Notes: a model not told the origin generated them from the letters alone. DNA of 40,995 nucleotides from an uncultured Rubritalea sp. (GCA_937132085.1 CAKZNV010000154.1:1-40995); one strand, 5' to 3'; shown: positions 16,814 through 27,013, counted from the stretch's first letter. Translations and numbers: made by a program.

Positions 16814-17037
16814 GACATATATCTTAATGAGTAGAAGCTAAGGGTTTTACGTGTTCTTTTGGGGATGCTAGCTTTATGGGTGCTCTGGATGAAGCAAGAT
16901 GCAAGAAGCACGTAGCCGCAAGCGTTTGACCGGGGTTTAATAGCTTCTCGCTTCGTGCTTCACGCTCCAAAGGTAAAGATTCTGCTTCTCCATACTCTGA
17001 CTTAATAACGTATCATCGGCATAAATCTGAGCACAAA
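16814..17037. repeat. Gene-free stretch with an imperfect inverted repeat
   Basis: The whole gap between the antiporter and the AP2-like gene is 16814-17124. GAAGCACG (16905-16912) is matched by CGTGCTTC (16954-16961) with further partial pairing around it, giving an imperfect inverted repeat rich in GAAGC-type words. It looks like a dispersed intergenic element. Apart from the terminator at 17038-17066 I see nothing else in the gap. Confidence 0.35.
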
Positions 17038-17066
17038 AAAGCTGCTAAATTTTCATTAGCAGCTTT
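17038..17066 (-). terminator. Terminator of the AP2-like gene
   Basis: A perfect 11-bp stem (AAAGCTGCTAA with TTAGCAGCTTT) has a 7-nt loop. On the minus strand it is followed by a run of six T. It lies 59 nt past the stop codon of the minus-strand gene. Confidence 0.85.
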
Positions 17067-17124
17067 ATAGATGTTTATTGGGAGATAACTTAGAAAGTTA
17101 TATGGGGTAGTCTCTAAATATTAA

Positions 17125-17385
17125 TTAAGCGTCTTTTAAGAGCTTCTGTGCCTTTTTAGTTGTAGTCTGACTGAGCTTGCCGTTGACCTTGCGTGAGCCG
17201 TCTAATAGCTCAGCGAGTTCAGTTCTAGCAGTTTCAGCAGCCTTCAGAGCCTTACGCTCACTACCATACTTCTTATCAGAAAAGTATTTAGTGAAAGTAG
17301 TGCCAGTGCGGCTTAGACAAAGTCTCCATCCTTGGAACGCTGTTGTCTCATAGGTAAAGCGGGTTAAGTTTTTCTTAGATTTCAT
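17125..17385 (-). CDS. Small AP2-like DNA-binding protein, putative
   Basis: The protein has 86 residues and is strongly basic. The segment GWRLCLSRTGTTFTKYFSDKKYGSERKAL-KAAETARTEL has the layout of an AP2/integrase-type three-strand sheet plus helix: a WxxxxxRxG strand pair, KYFSD with alternating residues, then an alanine-rich helix. Such domains bind DNA. The call is from pattern only. It has its own terminator and is monocistronic. Confidence 0.65.
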   Translation of the reverse strand: MKSKKNLTRFTYETTAFQGWRLCLSRTGTTFTKYFSDKKYGSERKALKAAETARTELAELLDGSRKVNGKLSQTTTKKAQKLLKDA

Positions 17386-17497
17386 AGAGTCAATGAGTTG
17401 TGTTAACAGTTAGACTACTATAGAAGTATAAATTTTTATATGTGTCAAAATAAATGTTAGATAATTTTGAAAAACTAACTATTCAGCATAGTTATAT

Positions 17498-18931
17498 TTA
17501 AAAACTTTCGCAGACCTTAGCGACCTGAAGAATAACTTCTTCGCCAAGCTGTGGGCCTAGGATCTGAAGCCCTACAGGAAGCTTGTTTCCAGCACTGTTA
17601 GAGATAGTTCCAGCAGGAACGGAGATTCCCGGGATACCAGCTAGGTTAGCAGCGATAGTGCAGATGTCAGCGAGATATTCCTTGAGTGGATCATCGCTAT
17701 TTTCACCATGTTTAGGTGCCGCAGTAGGGCAGACTGGTGAGACGATTGCATCTACTTTTTCAAATGCATCGGTGAAATCTTTCAAAATCAGGGTGCGAAC
17801 ACGCTGAGCTTTATCATAATATTTATGATCATAGCCAGATGAGAGAGCGTAAGTTCCTAGAATGATACGGCGTTTTACTTCAGATCCGAATCCTTCTGAA
17901 CGTGATTTCTTATAGGTATCGATGAGGTTGTCAGCTTGTGAAGAGCGGTTTCCGTAACGGATACCGTCGAAGCGTGACAGGTTAGATGATGCCTCAGCAG
18001 GAGCGATGATGTAGTAAGTCGCCACCGCATACTCGGTATGTGGGAGAGAAATCTCTACGATTTCTGCGCCAGCGGCTTTGAGCTGATCGATCGCTTTATC
18101 GACTACTTCTCTGACAGCAGGATCAATTCCAGCTGCAAAGTATTCTGTAGGGATACCGATCTTCATGCCAGCTACGCCAGCATCGAGATTTGCTGTGAAA
18201 TCTGGAACTTCTACCTCTAGTGAGGTGCTGTCCATGGTGTCAGATCCGCTGAGGACGTTGAGCATGAGAGCTGCGTCTTCGACAGATTTAGTAAGTGGTC
18301 CTACCTGATCTAGTGATGAGGCGAATGCTACTAGTCCGTAACGAGAAACTCTGCCGTAAGAAGGCTTGAGGCCTACTACTCCACAGTGTGAAGCTGGCTG
18401 ACGGATAGATCCACCAGTGTCAGATCCTAGGGAAGCGATCGCTGTGTCCGCTGCGACAACCGCCGCAGAACCACCTGATGAACCACCAGGAACGTGATCA
18501 TAATCGTGTGGGTTGTTTGTGCGCTGAACTGCTGAGTTATCAGTAGTAGAACCCATGGCAAATTCGTCTAGATTCAGTCGGCCGAGAGGGATAGCTCCAG
18601 CTGCCTTGAGCTTAGTAATGACTGTAGCATCGTAGGGTGAGACGTATGAGTCGTAGAGGAATTTAGAAGCACAGCTGCATGGCTCACCTTTGACGTTGAT
18701 ATTGTCCTTGATGGCAATAGGGATGCCGCCGAGGGGTAATGATAGGTCAGCAGACTTAGCAGCTTCGCGAGCTGCATCGAAATCGTAGCTAGCAGGGTTA
18801 ATATAGCCACCGATAGCGCCATCTTTTTCTTTGATGGACTGCTCTAGAGAGTCGATGATTTCAACGGCAGTGATCTCACCAGCAGTGAGCTTAGCGCGGA
18901 GTTGAGTAATAGTTTGTGATGAAAGGCTCAT
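17498..18931 (-). CDS. gatA: Glutamyl/aspartyl-tRNA amidotransferase subunit A
   Basis: GatA releases ammonia from glutamine for the GatCAB complex, which converts misacylated Glu-tRNA(Gln) (and often Asp-tRNA(Asn)) to the correct amide form. The amidase Ser-cisSer-Lys triad is visible: K75 in PIAIKDNI, and serines in the GGSSGGSAA and SLGSDTGGSIRQPAS segments. GLKPSYGRVSRYGLVAFASSLDQVGP is diagnostic. The length of 477 is normal. It follows gatC on the same strand with a 42-nt gap. gatB is not in the window. Confidence 0.96.
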   Translation of the reverse strand: MSLSSQTITQLRAKLTAGEITAVEIIDSLEQSIKEKDGAIGGYINPASYDFDAAREAAKSADLSLPLGGIPIAIKDNINVKGEPCSCASKFLYDSYVSPYDATVITKLKAAGAIPLGRLNLDEFAMGSTTDNSAVQRTNNPHDYDHVPGGSSGGSAAVVAADTAIASLGSDTGGSIRQPASHCGVVGLKPSYGRVSRYGLVAFASSLDQVGPLTKSVEDAALMLNVLSGSDTMDSTSLEVEVPDFTANLDAGVAGMKIGIPTEYFAAGIDPAVREVVDKAIDQLKAAGAEIVEISLPHTEYAVATYYIIAPAEASSNLSRFDGIRYGNRSSQADNLIDTYKKSRSEGFGSEVKRRIILGTYALSSGYDHKYYDKAQRVRTLILKDFTDAFEKVDAIVSPVCPTAAPKHGENSDDPLKEYLADICTIAANLAGIPGISVPAGTISNSAGNKLPVGLQILGPQLGEEVILQVAKVCESF

Positions 18932-18973
18932 AAAAATTAGTTAGAGAAAATGGTTAGAAACGTGATGTGTGGA

Positions 18974-19267
18974 TTACATTTCTTCGATGACCTTAGGCAC
19001 ACGGAGCTGGTCATTGATGGTGTCTGGGGCGATATTGAGGAAGTCGTCACGGTCGATACTCGGCTTTGCGATATCTTCACGGACTCTATCGTAGACTCTA
19101 GCGACGTGGTCGGTAGGTTCTACGTTTTCAGTATCTAATTCATTGAGTTTCTCGATATAGCCGAGAATGTCTTCTATTTGACGTTGAAATGTGGTGGTTT
19201 CGTCCTGAGTGAGTTCTAGTCGAGCTAGATTTGCCACGTAGGTTACATCGATGTGATCAGTTGCCAT
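18974..19267 (-). CDS. gatC: Glutamyl/aspartyl-tRNA amidotransferase subunit C
   Basis: This is the small 97-residue subunit that wraps around GatA and holds the complex together. The N-terminal pattern IDVTYVANLARLELTQDE, with ILGYIEKLNELDTENVEPTDHV and the C-terminal VRED...NAPD-like tail (LNIAPDTINDQLRVPKVIE), is typical. It lies directly upstream of gatA in the gatC-gatA order, so the two form an operon, with gatB elsewhere. Confidence 0.94.
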   Translation of the reverse strand: MATDHIDVTYVANLARLELTQDETTTFQRQIEDILGYIEKLNELDTENVEPTDHVARVYDRVREDIAKPSIDRDDFLNIAPDTINDQLRVPKVIEEM

Positions 19268-19335
19268 AACAGGGGCAGTGAAACGATAAATGAGCTCTGT
19301 GAAAAGCCTTTAAATGAAGAATGACTAGAAAACTT

Positions 19336-20061
19336 TCATTCTCCGGATTGAATGATGTTCGCTTTACGGTATAAGGTTTTATTTGAGGTCTGAAATTCTA
19401 CCTTGAGGCGGACTTTGAGTTTGGACAGATCCACGAGATTCCAGCTACCAAATGTCCAGTTACCATCGACTCCATCATGGCTGACCCCTAGTAGCAGATG
19501 AACGGCATCATCTTGGATTTTCATCGTTCTTGTCTTTGGCTCAAAGTAAAAAGTGCGTAGACTCGATGCTTTAGACTTCTGTTCATAGAGCTTCGGGTCG
19601 AGATAGAAAATACTTCCGCTGGCTAGATGTTTGATTCTTAGATCAGGATATCCGCTACGTTGTTGTTTTTCCTGAGTATTCTTAGGTATAGAGCACTCTA
19701 GATGTTCCATCGCAGTGAGCTTCTTGAGTAAAAGTTCTTCAAAATATCGAGAGGCTTCATTGATGCGGCGTAGCTTTTTGACAGGGGAGTTTTCATGGTT
19801 CAGTTCCTCTATAGATGAAATAATAGCGAGCTTGATCGCTGTGGAGACTTCTGTGTGTGCTGTGTTTTCAGCGTTAAAGCTGATTACTTTTTTACCCGAT
19901 GAATTCGCTACCACATCAGCAAATGAAAAGGTGCGAATTCCTAAGTCTTCTTTCATTAATTGCTTCACCAGCTCCGCGTCACTGGATTTCTCAGTTTGGA
20001 TGTCTTGAGCGATGGCTAGATTAGTAAGGAATAGAAACGCAATTAGTGAAGATAATTTCAT
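19336..20061 (-). CDS. Hypothetical exported protein
   Basis: The family is not recognised. The 241-residue protein has a clear signal peptide (about residues 1-18, cleavage after LAIA before QD) and so is probably periplasmic or secreted. It is of mixed composition with one cysteine (in HLECSIP). The second half is rich in aromatic and basic residues in strand-like patterns. It stands alone between gatC and the divergent clpB. Confidence 0.7.
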   Translation of the reverse strand: MKLSSLIAFLFLTNLAIAQDIQTEKSSDAELVKQLMKEDLGIRTFSFADVVANSSGKKVISFNAENTAHTEVSTAIKLAIISSIEELNHENSPVKKLRRINEASRYFEELLLKKLTAMEHLECSIPKNTQEKQQRSGYPDLRIKHLASGSIFYLDPKLYEQKSKASSLRTFYFEPKTRTMKIQDDAVHLLLGVSHDGVDGNWTFGSWNLVDLSKLKVRLKVEFQTSNKTLYRKANIIQSGE

Positions 20062-20154
20062 ACAGATTCCATCCTATAGCAGTTCTTATTCTGGTCAAGC
20101 TGTCGTAAAATAGGTGATAATTAATTTCATAATAGCTATTTGTTGCAAATTTGG

Positions 20155-20182
20155 TTGCTATGACGGTTTTTTATGGTATAAG
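20155..20182 (+). promoter_or_regulatory. Possible promoter of clpB
   Basis: TTGCTA (20155-20160) and TATAAG (20177-20182) are 16 nt apart, about 60 nt before the clpB start. They resemble a housekeeping promoter. No heat-shock CIRCE repeat is visible in the gap. Confidence 0.3.
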
Positions 20183-20242
20183 GAATGTAATAAAGTGAAT
20201 CGAAACTGATTCAGAAAGTAAAATCGAACCCATTTAAAGACT

Positions 20243-22807
20243 ATGAATAAAATGACAATCAAACTACAGGAGGCGCTCCAGAGTGCTCAGCAGCTGGCAA
20301 CACGCTCAGCTCATCCTGAATTAAAATCTTCCCACGTATTGTTTGAACTACTTCAGCAAGACGGAGGCATCGTAGTGCCTATTTTAGAAAACGCAGGGCT
20401 AGATCTAATACAGCTAAAAGCAGCTGTGACTAATGAGATAGCAAGCATGACTACGGTAAAGGGAGCCAGTGGTGATCCTCAGATCAGCTATGGCTTGAAA
20501 TCAACACTAGATGCAGCTGACCAAGCTCGTATCAAGCTAGGTGATGAATTCGTGAGCGTAGAACATTTCATCATGGGTGCTCTCAAGGATCAGAGCCCAG
20601 CTGGTAAAATACTCAAAGAAGCTGGCCTAACAGAAGATAAACTACAAGCTGCTCTGAAAAGCATCCGAGGCAGCCAGAAGGTGACTGACGAAGACCCAGA
20701 GGGGAAATACCAATCACTCGAAAAATACGGAACTGATCTCACTGAGCGAGCTAGAGCGGGTAAAATTGACCCAGTGATAGGTCGTAACGACGAAATTCGC
20801 CGAGTGCTTCAAGTGCTCAGCCGCAGAACGAAAAACAACCCAGTGCTCATCGGTGAGCCTGGAGTGGGCAAAACTGCGATTGCTGAAGGTTTAGCTCGTA
20901 GAATTATCAGCGGTGATGTGCCTGAGTCAATGAAAGGCAAGCGACTTATCTCAATGGATATAGGTAGCATGATCGCTGGTGCCAAGTATCGAGGAGAGTT
21001 CGAGGAAAGGCTAAAAGCATTCCTCAAAGAAGTCACTGATAGTAATGGTGAGATCATTCTCTTCATAGATGAACTTCACACTATCGTGGGCGCAGGTGGA
21101 AGCGAGGGAGCAGTCGATGCCTCAAACTTACTCAAGCCGCAGCTCGCTCGTGGTGAACTCAGAACCATTGGTGCGACTACGCTGAACGAATATAAGAAAT
21201 ACATCGAAAAGGACGCAGCGCTAGAACGACGTTTCCAGCCTGTGCTGGTGGAAGAGCCAAGCGTGGAAGATTCCATAGCGATCCTCCGTGGTCTAAAAGA
21301 TCGCTACGAGGTGCACCATGGTGTGCGTATCAAGGACAGTGCTTTAGTAGCAGCGGCAACTCTTAGTGATCGCTATATCTCCGATAGATTTCTACCCGAC
21401 AAGGCAGTGGATCTGATGGATGAGGCCGCATCTCGACTTAAGATAGAGCTAGATTCTAAACCGACAGAAATTGATCAAAAAGACCGCCAGCTCATGCAGC
21501 TAGAGATGGAACGTCAAGCTCTCGAAAAAGAATCTGATTCAGCTAGTGTCAAGCGACTCGAAAAAGTCAACGAAGAGATGGCGAACCTTAATGAAGAACT
21601 CTCTGGCCTCATGGCTCAGTGGAGAAACGAGAAGGACGTCATCGATATCGTGAATCATGCGCAAGAACAGATCGACGAACTTCGAACTCAAGCAGATCAG
21701 GCGAAGCGTATCGGTGATCTCTCTCTAGCCTCTGAAATCACCTATGGTCAGATTCCCGATGCTGAGCAGCAATTAGTCGAAGCTACGGAGAAACTTACGC
21801 AGTTACAGAAAACTAGCAGCATTCTCAATGAAGAAGTGTGCGAGGAAGACATCGCCCAAGTAGTCGCTACATGGACAGGTATTCCAGTGAGTAGATTGCA
21901 AGAAGGTGAGCGCTCCAAGCTAGTGAAGATGGAACAGCGACTCGGCGAACGAGTCATCGGTCAGCATCAAGCTATAGAAGCTGTAGCCAATGCTGTGCGC
22001 CGTGCCAGAGCAGGGCTTCAAGATGAAGATAGACCAATTGGTTCGTTCTTATTCCTAGGTCCTACTGGTGTGGGTAAAACGGAATTATCTAAAGCTCTAG
22101 CGGAGTTTTTGTTCGATGATGAGCAGGCAATGGTCCGACTCGACATGTCAGAATACATGGAAAAACACAGTGTCTCTAGATTGATAGGAGCGCCTCCTGG
22201 CTACGTGGGTTACGACGAAGGTGGACAGCTCAGCGAGCACGTCCGACGTAAGCAGTATTCAGTCGTTCTGTTAGATGAGGTAGAGAAAGCTCACCCAGAT
22301 GTTTTCAACGTATTGCTCCAAGTGTTAGACGATGGTCGCATCACAGATGGGCAGGGTAGAACGGTAGATTTCCGCAACACGGTGATCATCATGACCTCTA
22401 ACATCGGCTCACAGTATATCATGGAAGAGACTAATCCTGAGCAGCGTGAAGCGAAGGTGAACGACGCTCTCCGAGGACATTTTAGACCAGAATTTCTAAA
22501 CCGTATCGATGAAACTGTCATCTTTGATAGGCTCGATAAAGAGGAGTTAAGCTCTATCATTGATATTCAGCTCAAGCGAGTAGTGAAGCGTCTGCAAAAG
22601 CAGGGGATTTCACTAGATCTCAGTGATGCGGCTAGGGACTACATCGCAGAGCAAGGTTACGATCCAGCCTATGGAGCAAGACCTCTCAAGCGTGCGATTC
22701 AGAAGCATCTGTTAGACGCCCTGAGTTTAGCAATACTGGACGGTGACTTCTCTGAAGGAGATACGATCATAGCAGACTATCAAGGCGGTAAAATGGTATT
22801 TAACTAA
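20243..22807 (+). CDS. clpB: ATP-dependent disaggregase ClpB
   Basis: ClpB is a cytoplasmic AAA+ hexamer that dissolves protein aggregates together with DnaK. Domains in order are the N-terminal Clp repeat (residues 1-145), AAA-1 with Walker A GEPGVGKT at residue 204 and the [11 protein letters not shown] block, the coiled-coil M domain (about 405-525, Glu/Gln/Leu-rich), and AAA-2 with Walker A GPTGVGKT at residue 606, [26 protein letters not shown] and the C-terminal small domain. The M domain separates it from ClpA/ClpC. At 854 residues it is full length. It has its own promoter region and terminator. Confidence 0.97.
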   Translation: MNKMTIKLQEALQSAQQLATRSAHPELKSSHVLFELLQQDGGIVVPILENAGLDLIQLKAAVTNEIASMTTVKGASGDPQISYGLKSTLDAADQARIKLGDEFVSVEHFIMGALKDQSPAGKILKEAGLTEDKLQAALKSIRGSQKVTDEDPEGKYQSLEKYGTDLTERARAGKIDPVIGRNDEIRRVLQVLSRRTKNNPVLIGEPGVGKTAIAEGLARRIISGDVPESMKGKRLISMDIGSMIAGAKYRGEFEERLKAFLKEVTDSNGEIILFIDELHTIVGAGGSEGAVDASNLLKPQLARGELRTIGATTLNEYKKYIEKDAALERRFQPVLVEEPSVEDSIAILRGLKDRYEVHHGVRIKDSALVAAATLSDRYISDRFLPDKAVDLMDEAASRLKIELDSKPTEIDQKDRQLMQLEMERQALEKESDSASVKRLEKVNEEMANLNEELSGLMAQWRNEKDVIDIVNHAQEQIDELRTQADQAKRIGDLSLASEITYGQIPDAEQQLVEATEKLTQLQKTSSILNEEVCEEDIAQVVATWTGIPVSRLQEGERSKLVKMEQRLGERVIGQHQAIEAVANAVRRARAGLQDEDRPIGSFLFLGPTGVGKTELSKALAEFLFDDEQAMVRLDMSEYMEKHSVSRLIGAPPGYVGYDEGGQLSEHVRRKQYSVVLLDEVEKAHPDVFNVLLQVLDDGRITDGQGRTVDFRNTVIIMTSNIGSQYIMEETNPEQREAKVNDALRGHFRPEFLNRIDETVIFDRLDKEELSSIIDIQLKRVVKRLQKQGISLDLSDAARDYIAEQGYDPAYGARPLKRAIQKHLLDALSLAILDGDFSEGDTIIADYQGGKMVFN

Positions 22808-22828
22808 ACAAAAATCATTCAATATCCT

Positions 22829-22866
22829 AAGCCTAGCAGTGTCTAAAACATTGCTAGGCTTTTTTA
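22829..22866 (+). terminator. Terminator of clpB
   Basis: AAGCCTAGCA pairs with TGCTAGGCTT, with further pairing inside, followed by a T-run. It overlaps the last codon of the convergent ModF-like gene. Confidence 0.85.
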
Positions 22867-24342
22867 ATTTAAAGAATGCTGCTCAGTCCGATATGCTGGA
22901 GTCTTCTCATCATGCGTAACACAGGGAATGAACTGGAGTTCGTGTGTGAGACAGGGCAAGTGGTCTTCGGAGTCGTGAGAAATGTAGAGGATCTGAGCTA
23001 TTTCTTGCTCAGCGATTTGCTGAATGAGTTGCATCACCAAGGCTCGATTGATCGGGTCGAGTCCTTGGCACGGTTCATCAAGTAGCAACAGGCGAGGTCG
23101 TTTTATGAGAGCTCGTGCGATGAGGATCATACGCTGCTGACCGAATGATAAACTCTGGAAAAGTGTAGTCTGCTGAGCTTCTAAACCTATGAATGATAAC
23201 CATTCAGCAGCTACCTTTCGCTGTTCAGCTGTGACCTGAGCATAGATGCCGATGGTATCAAAAAATCCTGAAAGTAATACTACCTCACAGGTGACATGCA
23301 CTCGGTATTGCTGGTGGAGCGCTGTGGACATCAGCCCCATGTGATGCTTTATATCCCAGATCGACTCACCTTGACCTCTGAGGTTTCCTAAGATGTAAAT
23401 TTCATTACGGTAGCACTGCGAATGATCGCCTGAGACTAGGCTTAATAGAGTGGATTTACCTGATCCGTTAGGTCCACTGATTTTCCAATGCTCTCCTGGC
23501 ATCATCTTCCAATCAAGCCCTCGAATGATTTGTTTATCATGATAGCCTACATTAACTGAGCGCATTTCTATCACTGGCTCATCGGCGCTATGATTAGGTG
23601 GCTCTGTGCCAGGTAGAGTCGCAGGCATAGGACGTGGGGTGCTATGAATCGATTGGAGTTGTTTCCAGAGTGAGCTAGATTCAATTTCTTCACGTGCTCC
23701 AGCTAGCACTAAATCCATGTTATGCAGGCAGGCTAGATGGCTGATGTGATCGCCTAGGTGCGACATCCTGTTGACGATGATCACCACGGGAATTTGTTGG
23801 CTGAGATCAGCGATGACCTCTTTTAAGTGAGATTCAAAGGCATGATCCAGACCATCATATGGCTCATCTAAAACTAACATCTGAGGAGCCTGTGATAGAG
23901 CACGTGCGATCATCATACGTCTTCGCTCACCAGTAGAAAGGATGCGAAAACCTGTGTGAAGAAAGGCCTCCAGCTGCATCGTCTGAATGATGGCCTCAAG
24001 ATCTACTTCAGGGTGATGGTGTTGAGTGATGAGTTCATGCGTAGTGCGACCTTGATCTACTTTATCAATAAACTCACTATCATCCTCGTAGATCTCTTTT
24101 TCTAGCAGTCGTTGTTCTTCTTCAAACGATACGCAAAGAACTCTTTCAAATTGTGTTGATCGCTGCGCTTCACTAAGTTGAATTTCACCAGCTAACATAG
24201 CGGCAAAGGTAGATTTACCAGATCCATTACCTCCTATAATCGCCCAGTGTTCACCAGACTTCATCTCAAATTTGGAGACAGCAACTTTACGTGAGCCGCG
24301 TTTGGAAATATCAGTTAAGTGCATAGATGAACCATTGATCAT
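22864..24342 (-). CDS. Duplicated ABC ATPase, ModF/PhrA-like
   Basis: The 492-residue protein carries two ABC ATPase domains in one chain and no membrane segment. Domain 1 has Walker A GGNGSGKST (near residue 37), signature LSTGERRRMMIARAL and Walker B MLVLDEP. Domain 2 has GPNGSGKST (near residue 289), LSFGQQRMILIARAL and LLLLDEPCQGLD. The layout is that of E. coli ModF (PhrA), a protein linked to molybdate or photorepair but poorly understood. No mod genes or permease lie nearby, so its partner is unclear. It is convergent with clpB. Confidence 0.85.
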   Translation of the reverse strand: MINGSSMHLTDISKRGSRKVAVSKFEMKSGEHWAIIGGNGSGKSTFAAMLAGEIQLSEAQRSTQFERVLCVSFEEEQRLLEKEIYEDDSEFIDKVDQGRTTHELITQHHHPEVDLEAIIQTMQLEAFLHTGFRILSTGERRRMMIARALSQAPQMLVLDEPYDGLDHAFESHLKEVIADLSQQIPVVIIVNRMSHLGDHISHLACLHNMDLVLAGAREEIESSSLWKQLQSIHSTPRPMPATLPGTEPPNHSADEPVIEMRSVNVGYHDKQIIRGLDWKMMPGEHWKISGPNGSGKSTLLSLVSGDHSQCYRNEIYILGNLRGQGESIWDIKHHMGLMSTALHQQYRVHVTCEVVLLSGFFDTIGIYAQVTAEQRKVAAEWLSFIGLEAQQTTLFQSLSFGQQRMILIARALIKRPRLLLLDEPCQGLDPINRALVMQLIQQIAEQEIAQILYISHDSEDHLPCLTHELQFIPCVTHDEKTPAYRTEQHSLN

Positions 24343-24430
24343 GTCAGGATGTTTGTTGAACTTGAGCTCAAAGTCTAACCTGAAATCAATTTCATTGAAT
24401 ATAATGCAGATAGTTTTAGTCTATTAGGTA

Positions 24431-25069
24431 ATGAAATTGTTTCTCAAACTATTAGTTCTCGTCGCCTGTAGCGTATTGATTTCTTGCTCTACAGCTCAGC
24501 GATTTTATCAAGCTCATACAGCTAGCCCTCATCAGCCTTGGGACGGCAGCAGCGGGAAATGGGGTGGTTACAAAGAGTCAACAGCGAGTAATGGCCAATT
24601 CAACATCGAATACACAGCATTTAATAAACCATCGAGAGAAGCCGTGAGTTATTTCACCATGGTCAGAGCTGCCGAGAGGTCATTGATAGAAGGCCATACT
24701 CTCTTTTTTGCTACTCAGCCTATTAAGCTCAATAGTGATTCAGAACAAAGCTATTTCCCAGCTTACGTGATCCCCGGTAGATGGGAGACTGAAAGAGAGC
24801 AGCACTGCACCAGATGTAGAAAAACAGGTGAGCGAGAATGTCACTATGATGATGTCCGAGTCTGGTATCCAGCAGAGTATGTCCCAGAAAGATATGTGAC
24901 AAACTACATCCACAAATCAACGATGAGAATAGGATTCAAGAGCGGTGGAAAAAAATACAACGCACTAGAAATAGCTAGTAATGCTCTCAATAATACAAAG
25001 AAATTCGGTAAGCCAAAGCTAGATCCCAGAGTAATGGGAATGCTCAAAAAGCATGGGGTTGTAAAGTAA
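24431..25069 (+). CDS. Lipoprotein resembling the CC0125/CC1285 family
   Basis: The 212-residue protein has a canonical lipobox LISC with Cys19. The segment GGYKESTASNGQFNIEY followed by PSREAVSYFTMVRAAERSLIEGHTLFFA fits the CC0125/CC1285-type lipoprotein pattern (strand, then helix with LLRAAE). A cysteine cluster CTRCRKTGERECHYDD near residue 124 is unusual and could bind a metal or form disulfides. The role is unknown. It ends 9 nt before the convergent M28 gene. Confidence 0.75.
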   Translation: MKLFLKLLVLVACSVLISCSTAQRFYQAHTASPHQPWDGSSGKWGGYKESTASNGQFNIEYTAFNKPSREAVSYFTMVRAAERSLIEGHTLFFATQPIKLNSDSEQSYFPAYVIPGRWETEREQHCTRCRKTGERECHYDDVRVWYPAEYVPERYVTNYIHKSTMRIGFKSGGKKYNALEIASNALNNTKKFGKPKLDPRVMGMLKKHGVVK

Positions 25070-25078
25070 GTAAGGTTG

Positions 25079-26080
25079 TTACCTAATCGTCTCAGACGTA
25101 TCTAAAATAAGCTCTAAAGCAAATTTGATACTGGTAGCGAGACTGTCCTCTGAAATGATGTCAAAACTATCGTTTGTAGTGTGCCACCAGCTTGTTCTGT
25201 TGAAGTCTCCTATGATATCAATAGTGGGGACTTTAGCGATTTCATTCATAGGAACATGATCGTCGGTAATGCGATGATTTGCTACTTTGAAAGTCTTCTC
25301 TAAACGATGCTTGGCCGCAATGTCCATGTAAGAAATGAGCAGTGAATGAGGTGTGTCAGACGGGATTGAAATAGACAGATTCTTATGGCCTATCATATCT
25401 AACAAAACTCCAAACTTAGGACGTTTTTGATAGGTCTTTTTTTCAGACGCTAGGTCTCGATTCAGGTATTTAGAGTAGAAGGTGCTTCCATAGATACCAT
25501 CCACACCCGGAACAAGATTTTTCTTCAGCGCTTCCTCTCCATCAAAGAAAACTAGCTCAATCATTGGAGCTATTGAGTCAGTCTGTTTCGGTAAATAATG
25601 TGCCATTTCTAACAAAGCACCCACACAGCTAGCCGCATCATCTGCACCTAGAAAACCATCGATCATCTTAGAATCGTAATGCGCCGCAAGGAGGATTTCC
25701 GGAGAATTTGTTTTCGCTTTTTCTCCCTGTTTCGCCACATTGTATCTTGCCACGATGTTAGTGAAACTCCTCATTCCATAAGGTGTCTGCGTTTCGAACT
25801 CTTGTTTAGTGACGATCCACCCAGCCTTTGTGAGCTCAGAGCTGATATACGCTTGCACATTCTTATGCGCCCCAGATTCTATAGGTCTTGGACCATATTT
25901 CAGGATCTTCTCTGTATGCGCATAGGCGGACTTCCCGTAAGGCCAATCCTTAATTTGTGTGAATCTACTGTTAGACTTTGGAGGCAATGAACTCGTTTCA
26001 GGCTTGCATGAGAGAGTTGCAATAATGCCAACTACGGCCAAGAGGGGAGTGAACTTCAGTAAGCTTCTTAATGAACGCAT
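25079..26080 (-). CDS. M28-type glutaminyl-peptide cyclotransferase-like lipoprotein
   Basis: The 333-residue protein is probably exported: a hydrophobic N-terminus ends in a weak lipobox TLSC (Cys25). The zinc-fold residues are visible: LAAHYDSK, FLGADDAASCVGALLEMA, FFDGEEA and DHVPMNEIAKVPTIDIIGDFN with WWHTTNDSFD at the C-terminus. This order matches animal and bacterial glutaminyl cyclases, which form pyroglutamate at peptide N-termini, and the related M28 aminopeptidases. The WHTTND end favours glutaminyl cyclase. Activity is inferred. parB lies 18 nt upstream. Confidence 0.82.
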   Translation of the reverse strand: MRSLRSLLKFTPLLAVVGIIATLSCKPETSSLPPKSNSRFTQIKDWPYGKSAYAHTEKILKYGPRPIESGAHKNVQAYISSELTKAGWIVTKQEFETQTPYGMRSFTNIVARYNVAKQGEKAKTNSPEILLAAHYDSKMIDGFLGADDAASCVGALLEMAHYLPKQTDSIAPMIELVFFDGEEALKKNLVPGVDGIYGSTFYSKYLNRDLASEKKTYQKRPKFGVLLDMIGHKNLSISIPSDTPHSLLISYMDIAAKHRLEKTFKVANHRITDDHVPMNEIAKVPTIDIIGDFNRTSWWHTTNDSFDIISEDSLATSIKFALELILDTSETIR

Positions 26081-26098
26081 GCTATTAGACTGGGTAGA

Positions 26099-27013
26099 TT
26101 AAAAGTCTGTTAGAGACACTCCTAGTAGATCAAGAATGCGGTTGAGATCTTTATTTCCGTAATACTCGATCTCGATCTTACCTTTCTTTGCGGTGTGGTG
26201 AACTTGCACTCTAGTAGAAAAGTCGCTTTGTAGTTGTTCTTGGATCTTCTGTATCAGAGCGGACTCTTCAGCAGTAGAATCTCCAGTATTAGTTACTGTG
26301 CTAGTAGTTTTAGGCTTATTGAAGTCCTGAGCTAATTTCTCAGTAGCACGCACTGTGAGCTTCTTCTTGATCACTTGATCCGCTGCTAACAGCTGAGAAT
26401 CTGCATCCTTTAGTGATAGGATCGCTTTCGCATGACCTACTGAAATACGACTCTGAGCCACCATGCTCTGGACGTCTTCGTGGAGGTCTAGCAAACGCAT
26501 TGCATTCGCCACACTAGCACGAGATTTACCCACTCGGTTAGCGATCTCATCCTGTTTTAGAGTAAATTCTTTCGCAAGGCGCACATAACCTGCCGCTTCT
26601 TCAATGGCGTTGAGGTCTTCACGTTGCAAGTTCTCGATCAATGCCATTTCAAGCACATCACGGTCGCTCGCGTGCTTGACGATCACTGGCACTACTTTCA
26701 GGCCTAGGTTAGTAGAAGCTCTCCAGCGGCGCTCACCAGCGATGAGTTCCAGCTGACCGTTTACTTCACGGACGATGAGTGGTTGAATGATTCCATGCTG
26801 AGCAATCGAGTCCATCAAGTCATCGAGCATGCCTTCCGTAAAATGCTTACGAGGCTGAAGAGGTGAGGGGATAACCGAAGTGATAGGAACATTGCGAACA
26901 TCATTTTCATGAGTTCCCGGACCTGTCTTGACGTTATTAGACGTGATACTAGAGGTGCCTTGAGTTTTGATCAATGCGCCTAATCCTTTTCCTAATGCCT
27001 GCTTCTTTGCCAT
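26099..27013 (-). CDS. parB: Chromosome-partitioning protein ParB
   Basis: ParB binds parS sites, spreads on DNA as a CTP-dependent clamp and helps segregate the chromosome. The 304 residues show a Lys-rich start KKQALGKGLGALI, the ParB box I (IQPSPLQPRK-like, VIPSPLQPRKHF), box II LIAGERRWRASTNLGL, the helix-turn-helix DEIANRVGKSRASVANAMRLLDL, and the C-terminal dimer domain. parA is not in the window. The order here, next to the M28 gene, is unusual because parA often adjoins parB. Confidence 0.95.
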   Translation of the reverse strand: MAKKQALGKGLGALIKTQGTSSITSNNVKTGPGTHENDVRNVPITSVIPSPLQPRKHFTEGMLDDLMDSIAQHGIIQPLIVREVNGQLELIAGERRWRASTNLGLKVVPVIVKHASDRDVLEMALIENLQREDLNAIEEAAGYVRLAKEFTLKQDEIANRVGKSRASVANAMRLLDLHEDVQSMVAQSRISVGHAKAILSLKDADSQLLAADQVIKKKLTVRATEKLAQDFNKPKTTSTVTNTGDSTAEESALIQKIQEQLQSDFSTRVQVHHTAKKGKIEIEYYGNKDLNRILDLLGVSLTDF

